A stretch of DNA of 64,000 bases from DATKPC01 sp035524275 (lineage in GTDB: Bacteria; Pseudomonadota; Gammaproteobacteria; Burkholderiales; Burkholderiaceae_F). The stretch lies in contig DATKPC010000003.1 of NCBI GenBank assembly GCA_035524275.1, positions 1 to 64,000 on the forward strand, given 5' to 3'. Under the pieces are notes generated by a model. The model searched no databases. It was not told the DNA's origin and saw nothing but the letters and a program-made list of their open reading frames with translations. Shown piece by piece: positions 1 to 8,287 of this stretch; position 1 is the stretch's first letter; each line of letters starts with the position of its first letter. The position numbers and the translations under genes were made by a program.

Positions 1-8
1 AACCGCCC

Positions 9-51
9 ACCCTCTCCCCCCCCCCTCTCCCGCGCGCCCGGGCGAGGGGAG
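9..51 (-). repeat. CT-rich intergenic repeat, copy A
   Basis: This stretch reads accctctcc, a C-run, cctctcccgcgcgcccgggc, then gaggggag. It is close to the reverse complement of 175-218, so the two form an inverted pair about 120 nt apart. Its right part, 40-67, is also repeated directly at 269-296 with one mismatch in 28. It lies 3' of the minus-strand gene at 308-703 and looks like a small non-coding repeat family, not coding sequence. Confidence 0.6.
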
Positions 52-174
52 TTCGGGCGTCAGCCGGCGAACGACGTCGCAATCCGAGACCGGGACCATC
101 CGCACGAGGAAGAGGCGGCGATCCAATTCGTCGCGCAGGCGAGACGCCGCGACCCTCGCCCGCGCAGCAGAACG

Positions 175-218
175 CTCCCCTCGCCCGCGCGAGCGGGAGA
201 GGGGCCGGGGGAGAGGGT
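175..218 (+). repeat. CT-rich intergenic repeat, copy B (inverted relative to A)
   Basis: The segment reads ctcccctcgcccgcgcgagc and then a gggagagggg/gggggagagggt tail. Internally cgcccgcgcgagcggg is partly self-complementary. Its reverse complement matches copy A nearly base for base. Similar CTCCCCTCGCCCG..GGGAGAGGG elements are common between genes in high-GC proteobacteria, which is general knowledge and not a database match. Confidence 0.6.
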
Positions 219-268
219 CGACACAAGCCGGAGAGCCCAGCCCGCGGGTCCGCGTCCGGTCCACGCGC

Positions 269-296
269 GGGCGAGGGGAATTCGGGCGTCAGCCGG
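269..296 (-). repeat. Direct repeat of 40-67 (partial copy C)
   Basis: These 28 nt (gggcgagggga, one variable base, ttcgggcgtcagccgg) match 40-67 at 27 of 28 positions. The copy ends about 11 nt beyond the stop codon of the gene at 308-703. It carries only the right half of copy A. Confidence 0.6.
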
Positions 297-307
297 TGGG
301 CGACACG

Positions 308-703
308 TCAATGTGACGGCTTGGCCTGCAGCATCGCCGCCATGCGCTGATGCACGGCGTTGATCGCCTTCAGCGGCCGGATCATCACCTTGAACTCGAC
401 GATCCGGCCGGCCTCGTTCCACTTGATGATGTCGACGCCGTTGACGTTGACGCCGTCGATCTCGGTCTCGAACTCCAGCATGGCATCGGCGGGGCCGACG
501 ATCTCGCGCACGTAACGGAAAGCCGGGCTGAAGAAGACCTGGAATGCGGCCGCGAGGTACATGAACGCCAGCTTCTTGCCGAGCTGTGGCGCGTGGACGA
601 CCGGCGAGATGAACACCGCGTCCGGATCCAGCAACGCGTCGAGCGCGGCCAGGTCGCGGTTCTCGACCACGCGGTGCCAGGCGGCGATCGGATCGTGTGT
701 CAT
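308..703 (-). CDS. SnoaL/NTF2-like nuclear transport factor 2 family protein
   Basis: This 131-residue protein has the size and pattern of a single NTF2-like cone. It opens with MTHDPIAAWHRVVENRDLAA, typical of SnoaL_2 proteins ('W...v...D..al..ll..dav'), followed by DAVFISPVVH and an alternating beta-sheet half ending in a FKVMIRP strand. Such domains are small enzymes or ligand binders, and the substrate cannot be deduced here. It lies 39 nt downstream of the GlcG-like gene on the same strand and may share its transcript. The 3' flank runs into the repeat cluster. Family assignment is fairly secure; function is unknown. Confidence 0.75.
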   Translation of the reverse strand: MTHDPIAAWHRVVENRDLAALDALLDPDAVFISPVVHAPQLGKKLAFMYLAAAFQVFFSPAFRYVREIVGPADAMLEFETEIDGVNVNGVDIIKWNEAGRIVEFKVMIRPLKAINAVHQRMAAMLQAKPSH

Positions 704-742
704 GCAGGTCCCCCTGGAGGATGTCGCGCCGCCCGCCGCTCG

Positions 743-1153
743 TCAGGCGCCCGTCACCGCCGCGATGCCGGCTTGCGCGATCTGCGCATCCTGCTGCTTC
801 TGGACGCCGCTGATGCCCATGGCGCCGGCGCATTGCCCGTTGACGATGACGGGCATGCCACCTTCGAGCATCCCGTCCAGTCCGGGGGCCGAGAGGAACG
901 CGTTGCGCCCCTGGTTGATCATGTCCTCGACGGCCTTCGTGTCGCGCCCCATCAGCGCCGCGGTCCGGGCCTTGGCCTGCGAGATCGCGGCCGACGCCGG
1001 GCTCGCGCCCGGCAGGCGGACGAAGGCGACCAGGTGACCGCCGTCGTCGCAGACGGCGATCGATACGGCCCAGTGGTTTCGTAGCGCCTCGGCCTCGGCC
1101 GCGCGCAGCATCAGCAGGGCATCGTCCTTCGAGAGAACCGGCTTCGTGTTCAT
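743..1153 (-). CDS. GlcG/HbpS family heme-binding-like protein (DUF336)
   Basis: This 136-residue protein matches the GlcG/HbpS fold. It has an N-terminal helix (LSKDDALLMLRAAEAEA), then the strand VSIAVCDDGGHLVAFVRLPG, the conserved A...AKARTAA segment and a glycine-rich GGMPVIVNGQCAGAMGISG stretch. Members bind heme or small cofactors, or occur beside glycolate and diol catabolism genes with unclear roles. I placed the start at MNTKPVLSKDD because the 18 codons upstream are arginine-rich and unlike the family. Nothing nearby explains its job, and it may be co-transcribed with the SnoaL-like gene. Confidence 0.8.
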   Translation of the reverse strand: MNTKPVLSKDDALLMLRAAEAEALRNHWAVSIAVCDDGGHLVAFVRLPGASPASAAISQAKARTAALMGRDTKAVEDMINQGRNAFLSAPGLDGMLEGGMPVIVNGQCAGAMGISGVQKQQDAQIAQAGIAAVTGA

Positions 1154-1253
1154 GGCGGCGTGGCGTCCGTTGCGTTCGGCGTGCCTGTCGATCGGCACCG
1201 CGCCCATTTTGACATCGTTCCCGCGCCGACGGACGCCGGCCCGCCGGGGCCGG

Positions 1254-2840
1254 TCAGAGCATCGCGGCCGGATGCGGACCGAACACGAGCCACAACGTGA
1301 CGGTGGCGGCGAGCAGCCCGACGACGATCGCGAGCACGAGCAGCCGATTGTTGTGCTCCTGCGCGATGCGCAGCCGCTGCAGTTCGACGAGCAGGTCCTT
1401 CTGCGGCACCCGATCGCTGAGTGCGCGGTGGACCAGGCGCGGAACCTGCGGCAGCAGCTGCGTCCAGTGCGTCGCCTCCTGCGCCAGCCGGTCGGCGAGC
1501 CCGCGCCAGCCGACGCGCTGGTTCATCCAGCGCTCGAGCTGCGGCTTCGCCGTCTTCCACAGGTCGAGCTCCGGGTCGAGCTGGCGCCCGAGGCCCTCGA
1601 TGTTGAGCAGCGTCTTCTGCAGCAGCACGAGCTGCGGCTGGATCTCGACGTTGAAGCGGCGCGACGCGGCGAACAGGCGCAGCAGCACCTGGCCGAACGA
1701 GATCTCCTTCAGCGGCTTGTCGAAGATCGGCTCGCAGACGGCGCGGATCGCACTTTCCAGTTCGTCGATGCGCGTCTCCTTCGGCACCCAGCCCGACTCG
1801 ACGTGGGCCTCGGCGACGCGGCGATAGTCGCGGCGGAAGAAGGCGAGGAAGTTCTGCGCCAGGTAGTTCTGGTCGAAGTCGCTCAGCGTCCCGACGATGC
1901 CGAAGTCGAGCGCGATCCAGCGGCCGCGATCCTCGCCGTCGACGCCGACGTAGATGTTCCCCGGATGCATGTCGGCATGGAAGAAGCCGTCGCGGAAGAC
2001 CTGGGTGAAGAAGATCTCGACGCCGTCGCGCGACAGCTTCTGCAGGTCGATCCCGGCCGCCCGCAGCTCGTCGGTGCGGCTCACCGGGATGCCGGTCATC
2101 CGCTCCATCACGATCACGTTCTCGCTGCAGAAGTCCCAGAACATCTCCGGAATCCGCAGGATCGGCGACGCGGCGAAATTGCGGCGCAGCTGCGACGCGT
2201 TGGCCGCCTCGCGCAGCAGGTCGAGCTCGTCGTGCAGGACCTTGTCGAACTCGGCGACGACCTCGCGCAGCTTCAGGCGCCGCCCGTCGCGCCAGATGCG
2301 CTCGATCAACCCGCCGGCAAGGCGCATCAGCGCGAGGTCCTTGTCGATCACGGCGCGCATCCGCGGGCGCAGCACCTTGACGGCGACCGCGCGGCCGGCC
2401 GCCGTGCCCGCCGCCGGCCCGAGCACCCCCAGGTGCACCTGCGCGATCGATGCGCTGGCGACCGGCTCGTCGTCGAACTGCGAGAAAACGTCGTCGATGC
2501 GCCGGCCCAGCGCGGCTTCGATCTCGTGGCGGGCCGTGGCCGAATCGAACGGCGGGACCCGGTCCTGCAGCAGCGCAAGCTCGTCGGCGACGTCGGTCGG
2601 CAGCAGGTCGCGCCGCGTCGACAGCGCCTGCCCGAACTTCACGAAGATCGGGCCGAGCGCCGTCAGCGCCAGCCGCAGGCGCTCGCCGCGCGGCAGGCTC
2701 GTGCGATGGCGCGGACTGAACAGGCGCACGAGCCGCGCGAGCCAGCGCTGGCGCAGGCTGCTCAATGCGATCTCGTCGAGGCCGTGGGCGTAGGCGACCC
2801 CGATGATCCGGACGAGCCGGAAGAACTGCAGGACGATCAT
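1254..2840 (-). CDS. ubiB: UbiB, ABC1/ADCK atypical kinase for ubiquinone biosynthesis
   Basis: This 528-residue protein has the UbiB layout. An N-terminal KxGQ-type region reads FVKFGQALSTRRDLLP, a kinase-like core carries VAVKVLRP and the catalytic-loop equivalent DGFFHADMHPGN, and the metal-binding segment is ALDFGIVG. The C-terminus is hydrophobic (LLVLAIVVGLLAATVTLWLV), anchoring it at the inner membrane where the Ubi complex works. UbiB is an ATPase needed for aerobic ubiquinone synthesis. The start ATG overlaps the ubiJ stop by 4 bp (ATGA), indicating translational coupling. A longer reading frame extends upstream but only covers ubiJ out of frame. Confidence 0.97.
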   Translation of the reverse strand: MIVLQFFRLVRIIGVAYAHGLDEIALSSLRQRWLARLVRLFSPRHRTSLPRGERLRLALTALGPIFVKFGQALSTRRDLLPTDVADELALLQDRVPPFDSATARHEIEAALGRRIDDVFSQFDDEPVASASIAQVHLGVLGPAAGTAAGRAVAVKVLRPRMRAVIDKDLALMRLAGGLIERIWRDGRRLKLREVVAEFDKVLHDELDLLREAANASQLRRNFAASPILRIPEMFWDFCSENVIVMERMTGIPVSRTDELRAAGIDLQKLSRDGVEIFFTQVFRDGFFHADMHPGNIYVGVDGEDRGRWIALDFGIVGTLSDFDQNYLAQNFLAFFRRDYRRVAEAHVESGWVPKETRIDELESAIRAVCEPIFDKPLKEISFGQVLLRLFAASRRFNVEIQPQLVLLQKTLLNIEGLGRQLDPELDLWKTAKPQLERWMNQRVGWRGLADRLAQEATHWTQLLPQVPRLVHRALSDRVPQKDLLVELQRLRIAQEHNNRLLVLAIVVGLLAATVTLWLVFGPHPAAML

Positions 2841-3451
2841 CGCGTGCCCCGCGGTCGTCCGGCGGCCTCGAGCGCGTCGAGGCGCGCGGCGAGGCGATCG
2901 ACGCGCTCGCGCGCCGTCGCCACGTCGGCCGCGAGCGCCTGCAGCGCCGGCGCCGCGGCGAGGATCGGATTCTCGGCCGCGAAGTAGTCGGCGGCGCTGC
3001 GCGCCAGCTGGTCGGCGGCTTCGCGCATCCCGGCAAGCCCGGCGCGCGCCGCGTCCGCGATGCGCACCGCCGCGATGTCGCCGACCCACGGGGCGAGCGC
3101 CTCCTCCGGATCGAAGCGCAGCGATTTCAGGACGTCGCCGAGCGCGTGCGCGAATTCGGCGTCGCCGGCAATCCGCATGTGGCGCAGCAGGGCCCGCGGG
3201 TCGCCGAGCGCCGCCGACACGCTGCCAGGCGCCAGCACGACGTGCACGTCGTCGTCGGCGGCGTTCGGGCGGGCGGGCGCGGCGGCCAGCGTGCCGCCGG
3301 CAGCGACCTGGAGGCGGGCCGACACCGGGGCCAGGTCGATGCGCGCGACGCGCCCGGCGAAGGGCGCCAGGCGACGCTGCGCGTCCGGGTCCTGCGCCAG
3401 GAGGCGATTGACGGCGACGGCGATGGCGTTGGACGCGAGTTGGTCCAGCAT
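2837..3451 (-). CDS. ubiJ: UbiJ, SCP2-domain ubiquinone biosynthesis accessory factor
   Basis: This 204-residue protein starts MLDQLASNAIAVAVNRLLAQ, continues with a lipid-binding SCP2-like domain (GRVARIDLAPVSARLQVAAG, then strands and a DPEEALAPWVGDIAAVRIAD segment) and ends in a charged coiled-coil helix (ADVATARERVDRLAARLDAL). UbiJ binds prenylated intermediates and scaffolds the aerobic Ubi complex. The start was chosen at MLDQL because sequence upstream is arginine-rich and unlike the family. Its stop overlaps the ubiB start. The order ubiE, (Tim44), ubiJ, ubiB is the usual proteobacterial arrangement with one insertion. Confidence 0.92.
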   Translation of the reverse strand: MLDQLASNAIAVAVNRLLAQDPDAQRRLAPFAGRVARIDLAPVSARLQVAAGGTLAAAPARPNAADDDVHVVLAPGSVSAALGDPRALLRHMRIAGDAEFAHALGDVLKSLRFDPEEALAPWVGDIAAVRIADAARAGLAGMREAADQLARSAADYFAAENPILAAAPALQALAADVATARERVDRLAARLDALEAAGRPRGTR

Positions 3452-3612
3452 GGTTGGCCCGGGACGTCGGTCGGGACGCCTTGAACAGCCGCGGCGCGCG
3501 GCCGCGGTTCGGCGGGCCGCCATTGTCGCAAACCCGGAGGACGTCCGGCGCCGCGGGCCGCGCGCCGCAGCGACGCGCGCCCGGAGCACGTCCGGCGGAC
3601 TTCAAAGGCCCG

Positions 3613-4437
3613 CTAGTTGAGCTGCTGGATCCCCGCCAGCACCCAGCCGCCCTGCCCGCTCGTCGCGCGCGTCAGGTTCCAGACTTCGTCGATGTTCTCG
3701 TTGTTGCCGTCGACGCTCAGGGTGCCGGAAAAATGCACGCTCGCGATGTGCTCGCGGGAGCTCGATTCGATGCCGAGGAGTTGCGCATCGAGCGACACGA
3801 CGTGCGTCGAGCGCGGGCCGGTGTCGCGGCGCGCGCGCAGTTCGTGCGTCAATGCGGTAAAGAGTTGCGCCGACGTGAACTGCTCCAGCGCATTGAGGTC
3901 GCCGCGCCCCCAGGCCTGCTGCAGCTTCCCGAAGTACAGCTTCGCGTTCGTCAGGAAGGCCGCCGTGTCGAAACCCGGCGGCACGCCGATCTGTCCGAGC
4001 GACGCCTGGCGCGACGCGGCCCCATCGATGTGCAGCCGCTGCGCCACGGGATGCGGCGAGCCGTTGTGCGGCGCGCCGGGACCCGGCCGTGGCATCGCGG
4101 GCGCGTCCGGCAGCGGTGCCGGCACGTTGGCCGACTTCAGCCGGCGACGACCCAGCACGATCGCGGTCGGCAGCACCATGACCGCGATGATGAGCGCGAC
4201 CAGGAACCCGACGGCGACCCCGGTGCCGAAGCCGAGCGCGCGGGCGATGCTGTCCAGCCCGAGGCCGACCGCGATGTCGTGCATCCCGTTGACGAGCGGC
4301 CCGCCGCGGTTCGCGCCGGGCGTCGCCGCGGTCGTGCCCGGAAACGGCGTCGTGCCGGGCGGGCCGTCGGCTGCCCACGCGACGAAGGGGACGCCGGCCA
4401 CGGAAAGCCGGGCAATGACAACGAGGAACCTGCTCAC
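3613..4437 (-). CDS. Tim44-like domain membrane protein
   Basis: This 274-residue protein has an N-terminal signal-type segment (LVVIARLSVAGVPFVAWAADG), then a strong membrane helix (ALGFGTGVAVGFLVALIIAVMVLP), a proline-rich linker, and a C-terminal Tim44-like domain from about residue 150 (FDTAAFLTNAKLYFGKLQQAW...LSVDGNNENIDEVWNLTR). Bacterial Tim44-domain proteins are membrane-associated and mostly uncharacterised. It lies between ubiE and ubiJ, 19 nt from the ubiE stop, suggesting co-expression with quinone synthesis. A role there is inference from position only. Confidence 0.85.
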   Translation of the reverse strand: MSRFLVVIARLSVAGVPFVAWAADGPPGTTPFPGTTAATPGANRGGPLVNGMHDIAVGLGLDSIARALGFGTGVAVGFLVALIIAVMVLPTAIVLGRRRLKSANVPAPLPDAPAMPRPGPGAPHNGSPHPVAQRLHIDGAASRQASLGQIGVPPGFDTAAFLTNAKLYFGKLQQAWGRGDLNALEQFTSAQLFTALTHELRARRDTGPRSTHVVSLDAQLLGIESSSREHIASVHFSGTLSVDGNNENIDEVWNLTRATSGQGGWVLAGIQQLN

Positions 4438-4456
4438 GGGGTCCGGTCCGGGGACT

Positions 4457-5197
4457 TCAAAGTCGGTAGCCGACGTGCAGGGCGCAGACGCCGGCGCTCA
4501 GGTTGAACCATTCGACGCGCTCCAGCCCGGCTCGCTGCATCATCGACGCGAGTTCGGCCTGGTCCGGATGCACGCGGATCGACTCGGCAAGGTAGCGGTA
4601 GCTGTCGGCGTCGCCCGCGACGCGCGACCCGAGCCACGGCAGCACGCGGAACGAATAGGCGTCGTACAGCGGCGCCAGAGGCTGCCAGACGCGCGAAAAC
4701 TCCAGCACGAGGAGCCGGCCGCCGGGCCGCAGCACGCGCCGCATCTCGTTGAGCGCCACGTCCTTGTGCGTCATGTTGCGCAGCCCGAACGCGACCGTGA
4801 CGACATCGAAGCGACTGTCGGCGAATGGCAGGTGTTCCGCGTCGCACTGCACGGCCGGCACGTCGTGACCGACGTCGAGCAGCCGCGCCCGCCCGCGTTC
4901 CAGCATGGCGCCGTTGATGTCGCTCAGGACGACCATCCCGCTCGGGCCGACGGCACGCGCGAAGGCGCGCGCCAGGTCGCCGGTCCCGCCCGCGACGTCG
5001 AGCACCGACATGCCGGGGCGGACGCCCGCGTGGCCGATCGTGAAGCGCTTCCAGATCCGGTGCAGGCCGAACGACATCAGGTCGTTCATGACGTCGTACT
5101 TCGACGCGACGGAACTGAAGACGTCGCCGACGCGGCCGGCCTTTTCGTTTTCGGGGATCGTTTCGTAGCCGAAATGGGTCGAGGGGTTGTCGCTCAT
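4457..5197 (-). CDS. ubiE: UbiE, ubiquinone/menaquinone C-methyltransferase
   Basis: This 246-residue SAM-dependent methyltransferase carries all UbiE hallmarks: the start MSDNPSTHFGYETIPENEKA, the signature VFSSVASKYDVMNDLMSFGL, the SAM-binding motif VLDVAGGTGDLA, the post-motif FGLRNMTHKD and LRPGGRLLVLEFS. It methylates C2 of the quinone ring. The length is normal. It is followed on the minus strand by the Tim44-like gene and preceded at 42 nt by the DUF971 protein. No separate promoter was recognised. Confidence 0.97.
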   Translation of the reverse strand: MSDNPSTHFGYETIPENEKAGRVGDVFSSVASKYDVMNDLMSFGLHRIWKRFTIGHAGVRPGMSVLDVAGGTGDLARAFARAVGPSGMVVLSDINGAMLERGRARLLDVGHDVPAVQCDAEHLPFADSRFDVVTVAFGLRNMTHKDVALNEMRRVLRPGGRLLVLEFSRVWQPLAPLYDAYSFRVLPWLGSRVAGDADSYRYLAESIRVHPDQAELASMMQRAGLERVEWFNLSAGVCALHVGYRL

Positions 5198-5238
5198 CGG
5201 GTGTCGACGTGCCGGGCCTTGGGAGGGCGGGCCACGCC

Positions 5239-5676
5239 TCAGTGTGAATGGCCGCAGGCGTGCGGAGCGGGTGCGAACCGGGCGTTGGCCGGGTCGCCGG
5301 GGTCGCGGCTTGCGCCGGCGTCCGCGAGGCGGTGCAGGTAGTCGGACCACAGGCGCTCCTGGTCCTGCGCGATCTCGAGCAGGTAGTCCCAGGAGAAGAT
5401 GCCGCTGTCGTGCCCGTCGGAGAAGCGCGGCTTGATGCCGTAGTAGCCGACCGGCTCGACCTCGTCGATCGTCACGTCGCGCTTGCCGACCTGCAGTTGC
5501 TCCTGCCCCGGCCCGTGGCCCCGGACTTCGGCCGACGGCGAGAAGACGCGCAGGAATTCGAAAGGCAGCCGGAAGCGGCGACCGTCCTCGAATGCCAGTT
5601 CGAGCGCCCGCGATCCGGTGTGCAGCGTGATCTCGGTCGGCGCTTCGACGCGGCGGCGATCGGTCGACGTGTTCAT
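5239..5676 (-). CDS. DUF971 protein (gamma-butyrobetaine hydroxylase N-domain-like)
   Basis: This 145-residue protein consists of the DUF971 fold. It has PTEITLHTGSRALELAFEDG, then RLPFEFLRVFSPSAEVRGHG, a strand with VEPVGYYGIKPRFSDGHDSG and FSWDYLLEI, which are the usual conserved GYYGI and D.G.FSW motifs. Related domains bind metal, and stand-alone copies next to ubiE are common in proteobacteria, but the biochemical role is unknown. The C-terminal ACGHSH tail is cysteine/histidine-bearing. It starts the minus-strand run into ubiE. A hairpin at 5717-5745 separates it from mdcH. Confidence 0.88.
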   Translation of the reverse strand: MNTSTDRRRVEAPTEITLHTGSRALELAFEDGRRFRLPFEFLRVFSPSAEVRGHGPGQEQLQVGKRDVTIDEVEPVGYYGIKPRFSDGHDSGIFSWDYLLEIAQDQERLWSDYLHRLADAGASRDPGDPANARFAPAPHACGHSH

Positions 5677-5716
5677 GCATCAAGGATAGCGCGCGGACCG
5701 CCGGCTGGGGAGGCGT

Positions 5717-5745
5717 CCGGGGTCTTCCGCTTCGTGCGGCCCCGG
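5717..5745 (-). terminator. Possible hairpin between mdcH and the DUF971 gene
   Basis: CCGGGG at 5717-5722 pairs with CCCCGG at 5740-5745, and inside it CCGC at 5727-5730 pairs with GCGG at 5736-5739 around a TTCGT loop. A 4-nt bulge interrupts the stem and no T-run follows. It sits just past the end of the mdc genes, where a terminator would be expected. Function is inferred. Confidence 0.35.
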
Positions 5746-5758
5746 GCTTCGCGTGTCC

Positions 5759-6685
5759 TCAGGCCTCCAGTGCGCGCGCCGCCCAGTCGGCCGCCGACTC
5801 CAGCTGTCGAAAATCCGACACCGAGCGCGCGGCGACGTCGCGGAAGCGCTCACTCACGATCCGCGACACGGCGTCGCAGGCGCCAAGTTCCAGGAAGACG
5901 CGGCATCCGCGTTCATACGCGGCGTCCATGCAGCGCGCCCATTGGATGGGCGCCGCGAGCTGGCACGCCAGCGCCTTGATGGCGGCCTCGCGGCTCCGCA
6001 CCAGGCTGGCGTCGACGCCGGCGAGCACCGGGCATGGCGGGTCGCCGAGCGGTGCCGCGGAGAGCGCCGCGGCAAACGCGGCCTGCGCGGCGGCGAGCTG
6101 CGACGTATGCGCCGCGACGCCGACGCGCAGTCGCGTGACGCGCACGGAGCCCTGGACGGCCGCCGCGTGCTCGAGCGCGGCGAGCGCGTCGATCGGGCCG
6201 CCGACGATCACGTGGTCGTCGCCGTTGACGATGGCCACCTGCAGCCCGAACTTGCGGCATGCGGCCTCCGCGGCCGCGGGGCCGAGGCCGCGCAGCGCCG
6301 CGAGGCCGGAGGCGGGGGCGGGCTTCTGCGCGCACGCGTCCATCGCGGCGGCCCGCTGCCGCGCCAGCCGGACCGTCGCGGCGGGCGCCAGCGCGCCGAC
6401 GCACCCGTACGCCGCGAGTTCGCCGACGCTGTAGCCGGCGAAGACCTCCGGCGGCGGCAGCAGCGCCCGCAGCGCGGCCCACGACGCCAGCTGGTGCGCG
6501 CACAGCAGCGGTTGCGCGATGTCGTTGCGGAACAGGTCGACATCGGCGTCGACCTGCGCCAGCGGATCGAATTCGGCCGAGGTGCAGGCCGCCAGCGCCT
6601 CGCGGCCGGCCGCCGTCTGCAGCGCGAGCCGGAACATCGAGCGGTGCTGCCCGCCCTGGCCGGGGCACAGGACGGCGAGCTTCAA
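5759..6685 (-). CDS. mdcH: MdcH, malonate decarboxylase epsilon subunit (malonyl-CoA:ACP transacylase)
   Basis: This 308-residue acyltransferase of the FabD fold begins KLAVLCPGQGGQHRSMF (the PGQG motif). Its nucleophile elbow is FAGYSVGELAAYG, where GYSVGE replaces the GHSLGE of FabD, as is normal for MdcH. Later motifs include RVGVAAHTSQL with the catalytic histidine. It transfers malonyl from CoA to the decarboxylase acyl carrier to start the cycle. Its start overlaps the mdcB stop by 4 bp, and it is the last gene of the mdc run. Confidence 0.93.
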   Translation of the reverse strand: MKLAVLCPGQGGQHRSMFRLALQTAAGREALAACTSAEFDPLAQVDADVDLFRNDIAQPLLCAHQLASWAALRALLPPPEVFAGYSVGELAAYGCVGALAPAATVRLARQRAAAMDACAQKPAPASGLAALRGLGPAAAEAACRKFGLQVAIVNGDDHVIVGGPIDALAALEHAAAVQGSVRVTRLRVGVAAHTSQLAAAQAAFAAALSAAPLGDPPCPVLAGVDASLVRSREAAIKALACQLAAPIQWARCMDAAYERGCRVFLELGACDAVSRIVSERFRDVAARSVSDFRQLESAADWAARALEA

Positions 6686-7575
6686 GCGGTTGCCGTCAGG
6701 TTATGCGCAAACCAGGTTGCCGCCAGCAGGTCGGCGCTGCCGCCGGGGCTCAGGCGCTGCGCCACCATCGCGTCGCGGATGGCGGCGGCGCGTTGCTCCC
6801 ATCCCGTCGCGAACACGCTGCCGCCGGCGAGGAACGCCTGCGCCTGTGCCTGCGCGAAGCGCAGCCCGGCGTGCCCGCCGCGGTACAGCAGGTTGGAGTC
6901 TTCGACGCGCGAGATCAGCACGTAGAGCGCGTGGATCAGCGCGCCGCGGCGGTCGGCGCCGCGCCGCAGCGCCGTGCGCAGTGCGGGCAGCCCCAACGCG
7001 AAGACCGACGGGAAGCCGAGCGCCGCCTCGCCGCGCGCGCCGCCGGCGCCGTAGCGCCGCGCGACATCGACGCCATGGCTCGTCGCGCGGATGTCGTGCG
7101 GGCCGGCGAATTCCGGGGTCGCTTTCAGGTGCACCTGCACCTGCTCGGCGCGGATCGCCGCACTCCAGCGACGCCGGATCGAATCACGCAGCGCGAACGG
7201 CGTCGGCGCGAGTCCCTGCGCGACGATGTCGCCGCCGGCCGCCGCCAGGAGTCCGAGACTGAAGATCGCGCCGCGATGCGTGTTGACGCCACGGGTCGCG
7301 ACCAGCATCCGGGCTTCGGCCGCGACGCCGAGATCCCGCAGCACCTCGAACGGCGAACCGGCTGCGCCGGCGCGCGCGGCCGCGAGGAAGAAATGCCGCA
7401 ACGAGAACAGGCTGCGCCACAGCAACCGGGCATCCATGTCGCGGTGGCTGCCGTCGTCGCCCGGGCAGACGAGGCCGGGCTTCGGGGCGAGCGCCAGCTC
7501 GTCGTAGAGGCTCGTCACCGCCGCGCGGCCGATCTGCCGCGCCCAGCCCGCACGGTCGATGTCAGGCAAGGCCAC
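6682..7575 (-). CDS. mdcB: MdcB, triphosphoribosyl-dephospho-CoA synthase
   Basis: This 297-residue CitG/MdcB-family enzyme makes the 2'-(5''-triphosphoribosyl)-3'-dephospho-CoA precursor of the carrier prosthetic group. Motifs visible are LYDELALAPKPGLVCPGDDG with SHRDMD, the TRGVNTHRGAIFSLGLL block, and RRYGAGGARGEAALGFP. I set the start at GTG 7573-7575 (VALPDIDRAGW): upstream codons are arginine/alanine-rich shadow of mdcE, and this start overlaps the mdcE stop by 14 nt. The GTG start may lower expression relative to the subunits. Confidence 0.93.
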   Translation of the reverse strand: MALPDIDRAGWARQIGRAAVTSLYDELALAPKPGLVCPGDDGSHRDMDARLLWRSLFSLRHFFLAAARAGAAGSPFEVLRDLGVAAEARMLVATRGVNTHRGAIFSLGLLAAAGGDIVAQGLAPTPFALRDSIRRRWSAAIRAEQVQVHLKATPEFAGPHDIRATSHGVDVARRYGAGGARGEAALGFPSVFALGLPALRTALRRGADRRGALIHALYVLISRVEDSNLLYRGGHAGLRFAQAQAQAFLAGGSVFATGWEQRAAAIRDAMVAQRLSPGGSADLLAATWFAHNLTATA

Positions 7576-8287
7576 CGTGCCGCACCTGCCGCGCAACCGC
7601 CAGCGCCGCGAGGCGGCCGCCGCGTGCCGCGCCGCGCTCCCGTCGGCCGTCGTGGCCGAGGTCGTCGCCCGCGGCGAGCGCCGCGGCGAGCGCCGCCTGG
7701 AGGTCGCCGCTCCAGAGCGCATCGAGCGCGCCCATCGCGACGTAGTTGCCGGCGCCGGGCGCGAACACCGGGGACGTCTGCGCGAGCTCCTCGAGGCGCT
7801 GCAGCGGGATCTTCGTCACGCGCGACATGGCCGGCAGGTTCATCACGCTGAGCTCCGCGTCCTGCAGCGCATAGCAGCGGTCGGCCATCATCCCGCTCGC
7901 GATATAGCCGCCGCTCACCGCGCGACCGTAGACGAGGCTCACGACGCGGTGGCCGCGGCGCCGCGCGATGTCGACGCACTTCGCCAGGTGCGCCATGTAC
8001 GCGTTGATGCCGAGCAGTTCATCGCGCCGCCGCAGCCGTTGTCCCTGCGTGTCGACGAGCAGCAGCAGCGGGCGTCCCGGGTGCCCGCTGACGGTCCGCA
8101 GCACGCTGCCGGCCATCGCGTGCGCCAGCTCCACGCCGATCGCGGCGCCGTGGGCCGTGCCGGTGACCGCGATCGTCGCGGCGTCGGGGCCGCCGCCGAC
8201 CGTCGCGTTGCCGTCGATGAAGTCGCCGTCGACGCGCACCTCGTGCCCGCCGGGAAACAGGCGCGCCAGCAGGGATTCGACGTTCAT
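7562..8287 (-). CDS. mdcE: MdcE, malonate decarboxylase gamma subunit
   Basis: This 241-residue carboxyltransferase-fold subunit begins MNVESLLARLFPGGHEV. It has the acyl-CoA-carboxyltransferase pattern GGPDAATIAVTGTAHGAAIG and the oxyanion-type loop YGRAVSGGYIASGMMADRCY, followed by MNLPAMSRVTKI. With MdcD it releases CO2 from malonyl-S-carrier. The C-terminal 25 residues are arginine/glycine-rich and weakly conserved in appearance. ATG overlaps the mdcD stop (ATGA). The length is normal for MdcE. Confidence 0.93.
   Translation of the reverse strand: MNVESLLARLFPGGHEVRVDGDFIDGNATVGGGPDAATIAVTGTAHGAAIGVELAHAMAGSVLRTVSGHPGRPLLLLVDTQGQRLRRRDELLGINAYMAHLAKCVDIARRRGHRVVSLVYGRAVSGGYIASGMMADRCYALQDAELSVMNLPAMSRVTKIPLQRLEELAQTSPVFAPGAGNYVAMGALDALWSGDLQAALAAALAAGDDLGHDGRRERGAARGGRLAALAVARQVRHGGLA

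Noticed and set aside
60..303. Possible gene remnant on the minus strand (RDELDRRLFLVRMVPVSDC)
   Set aside because: The segment is under 50 codons, flanked by repeat pieces, and I recognise no family, so a coding call is not supported.
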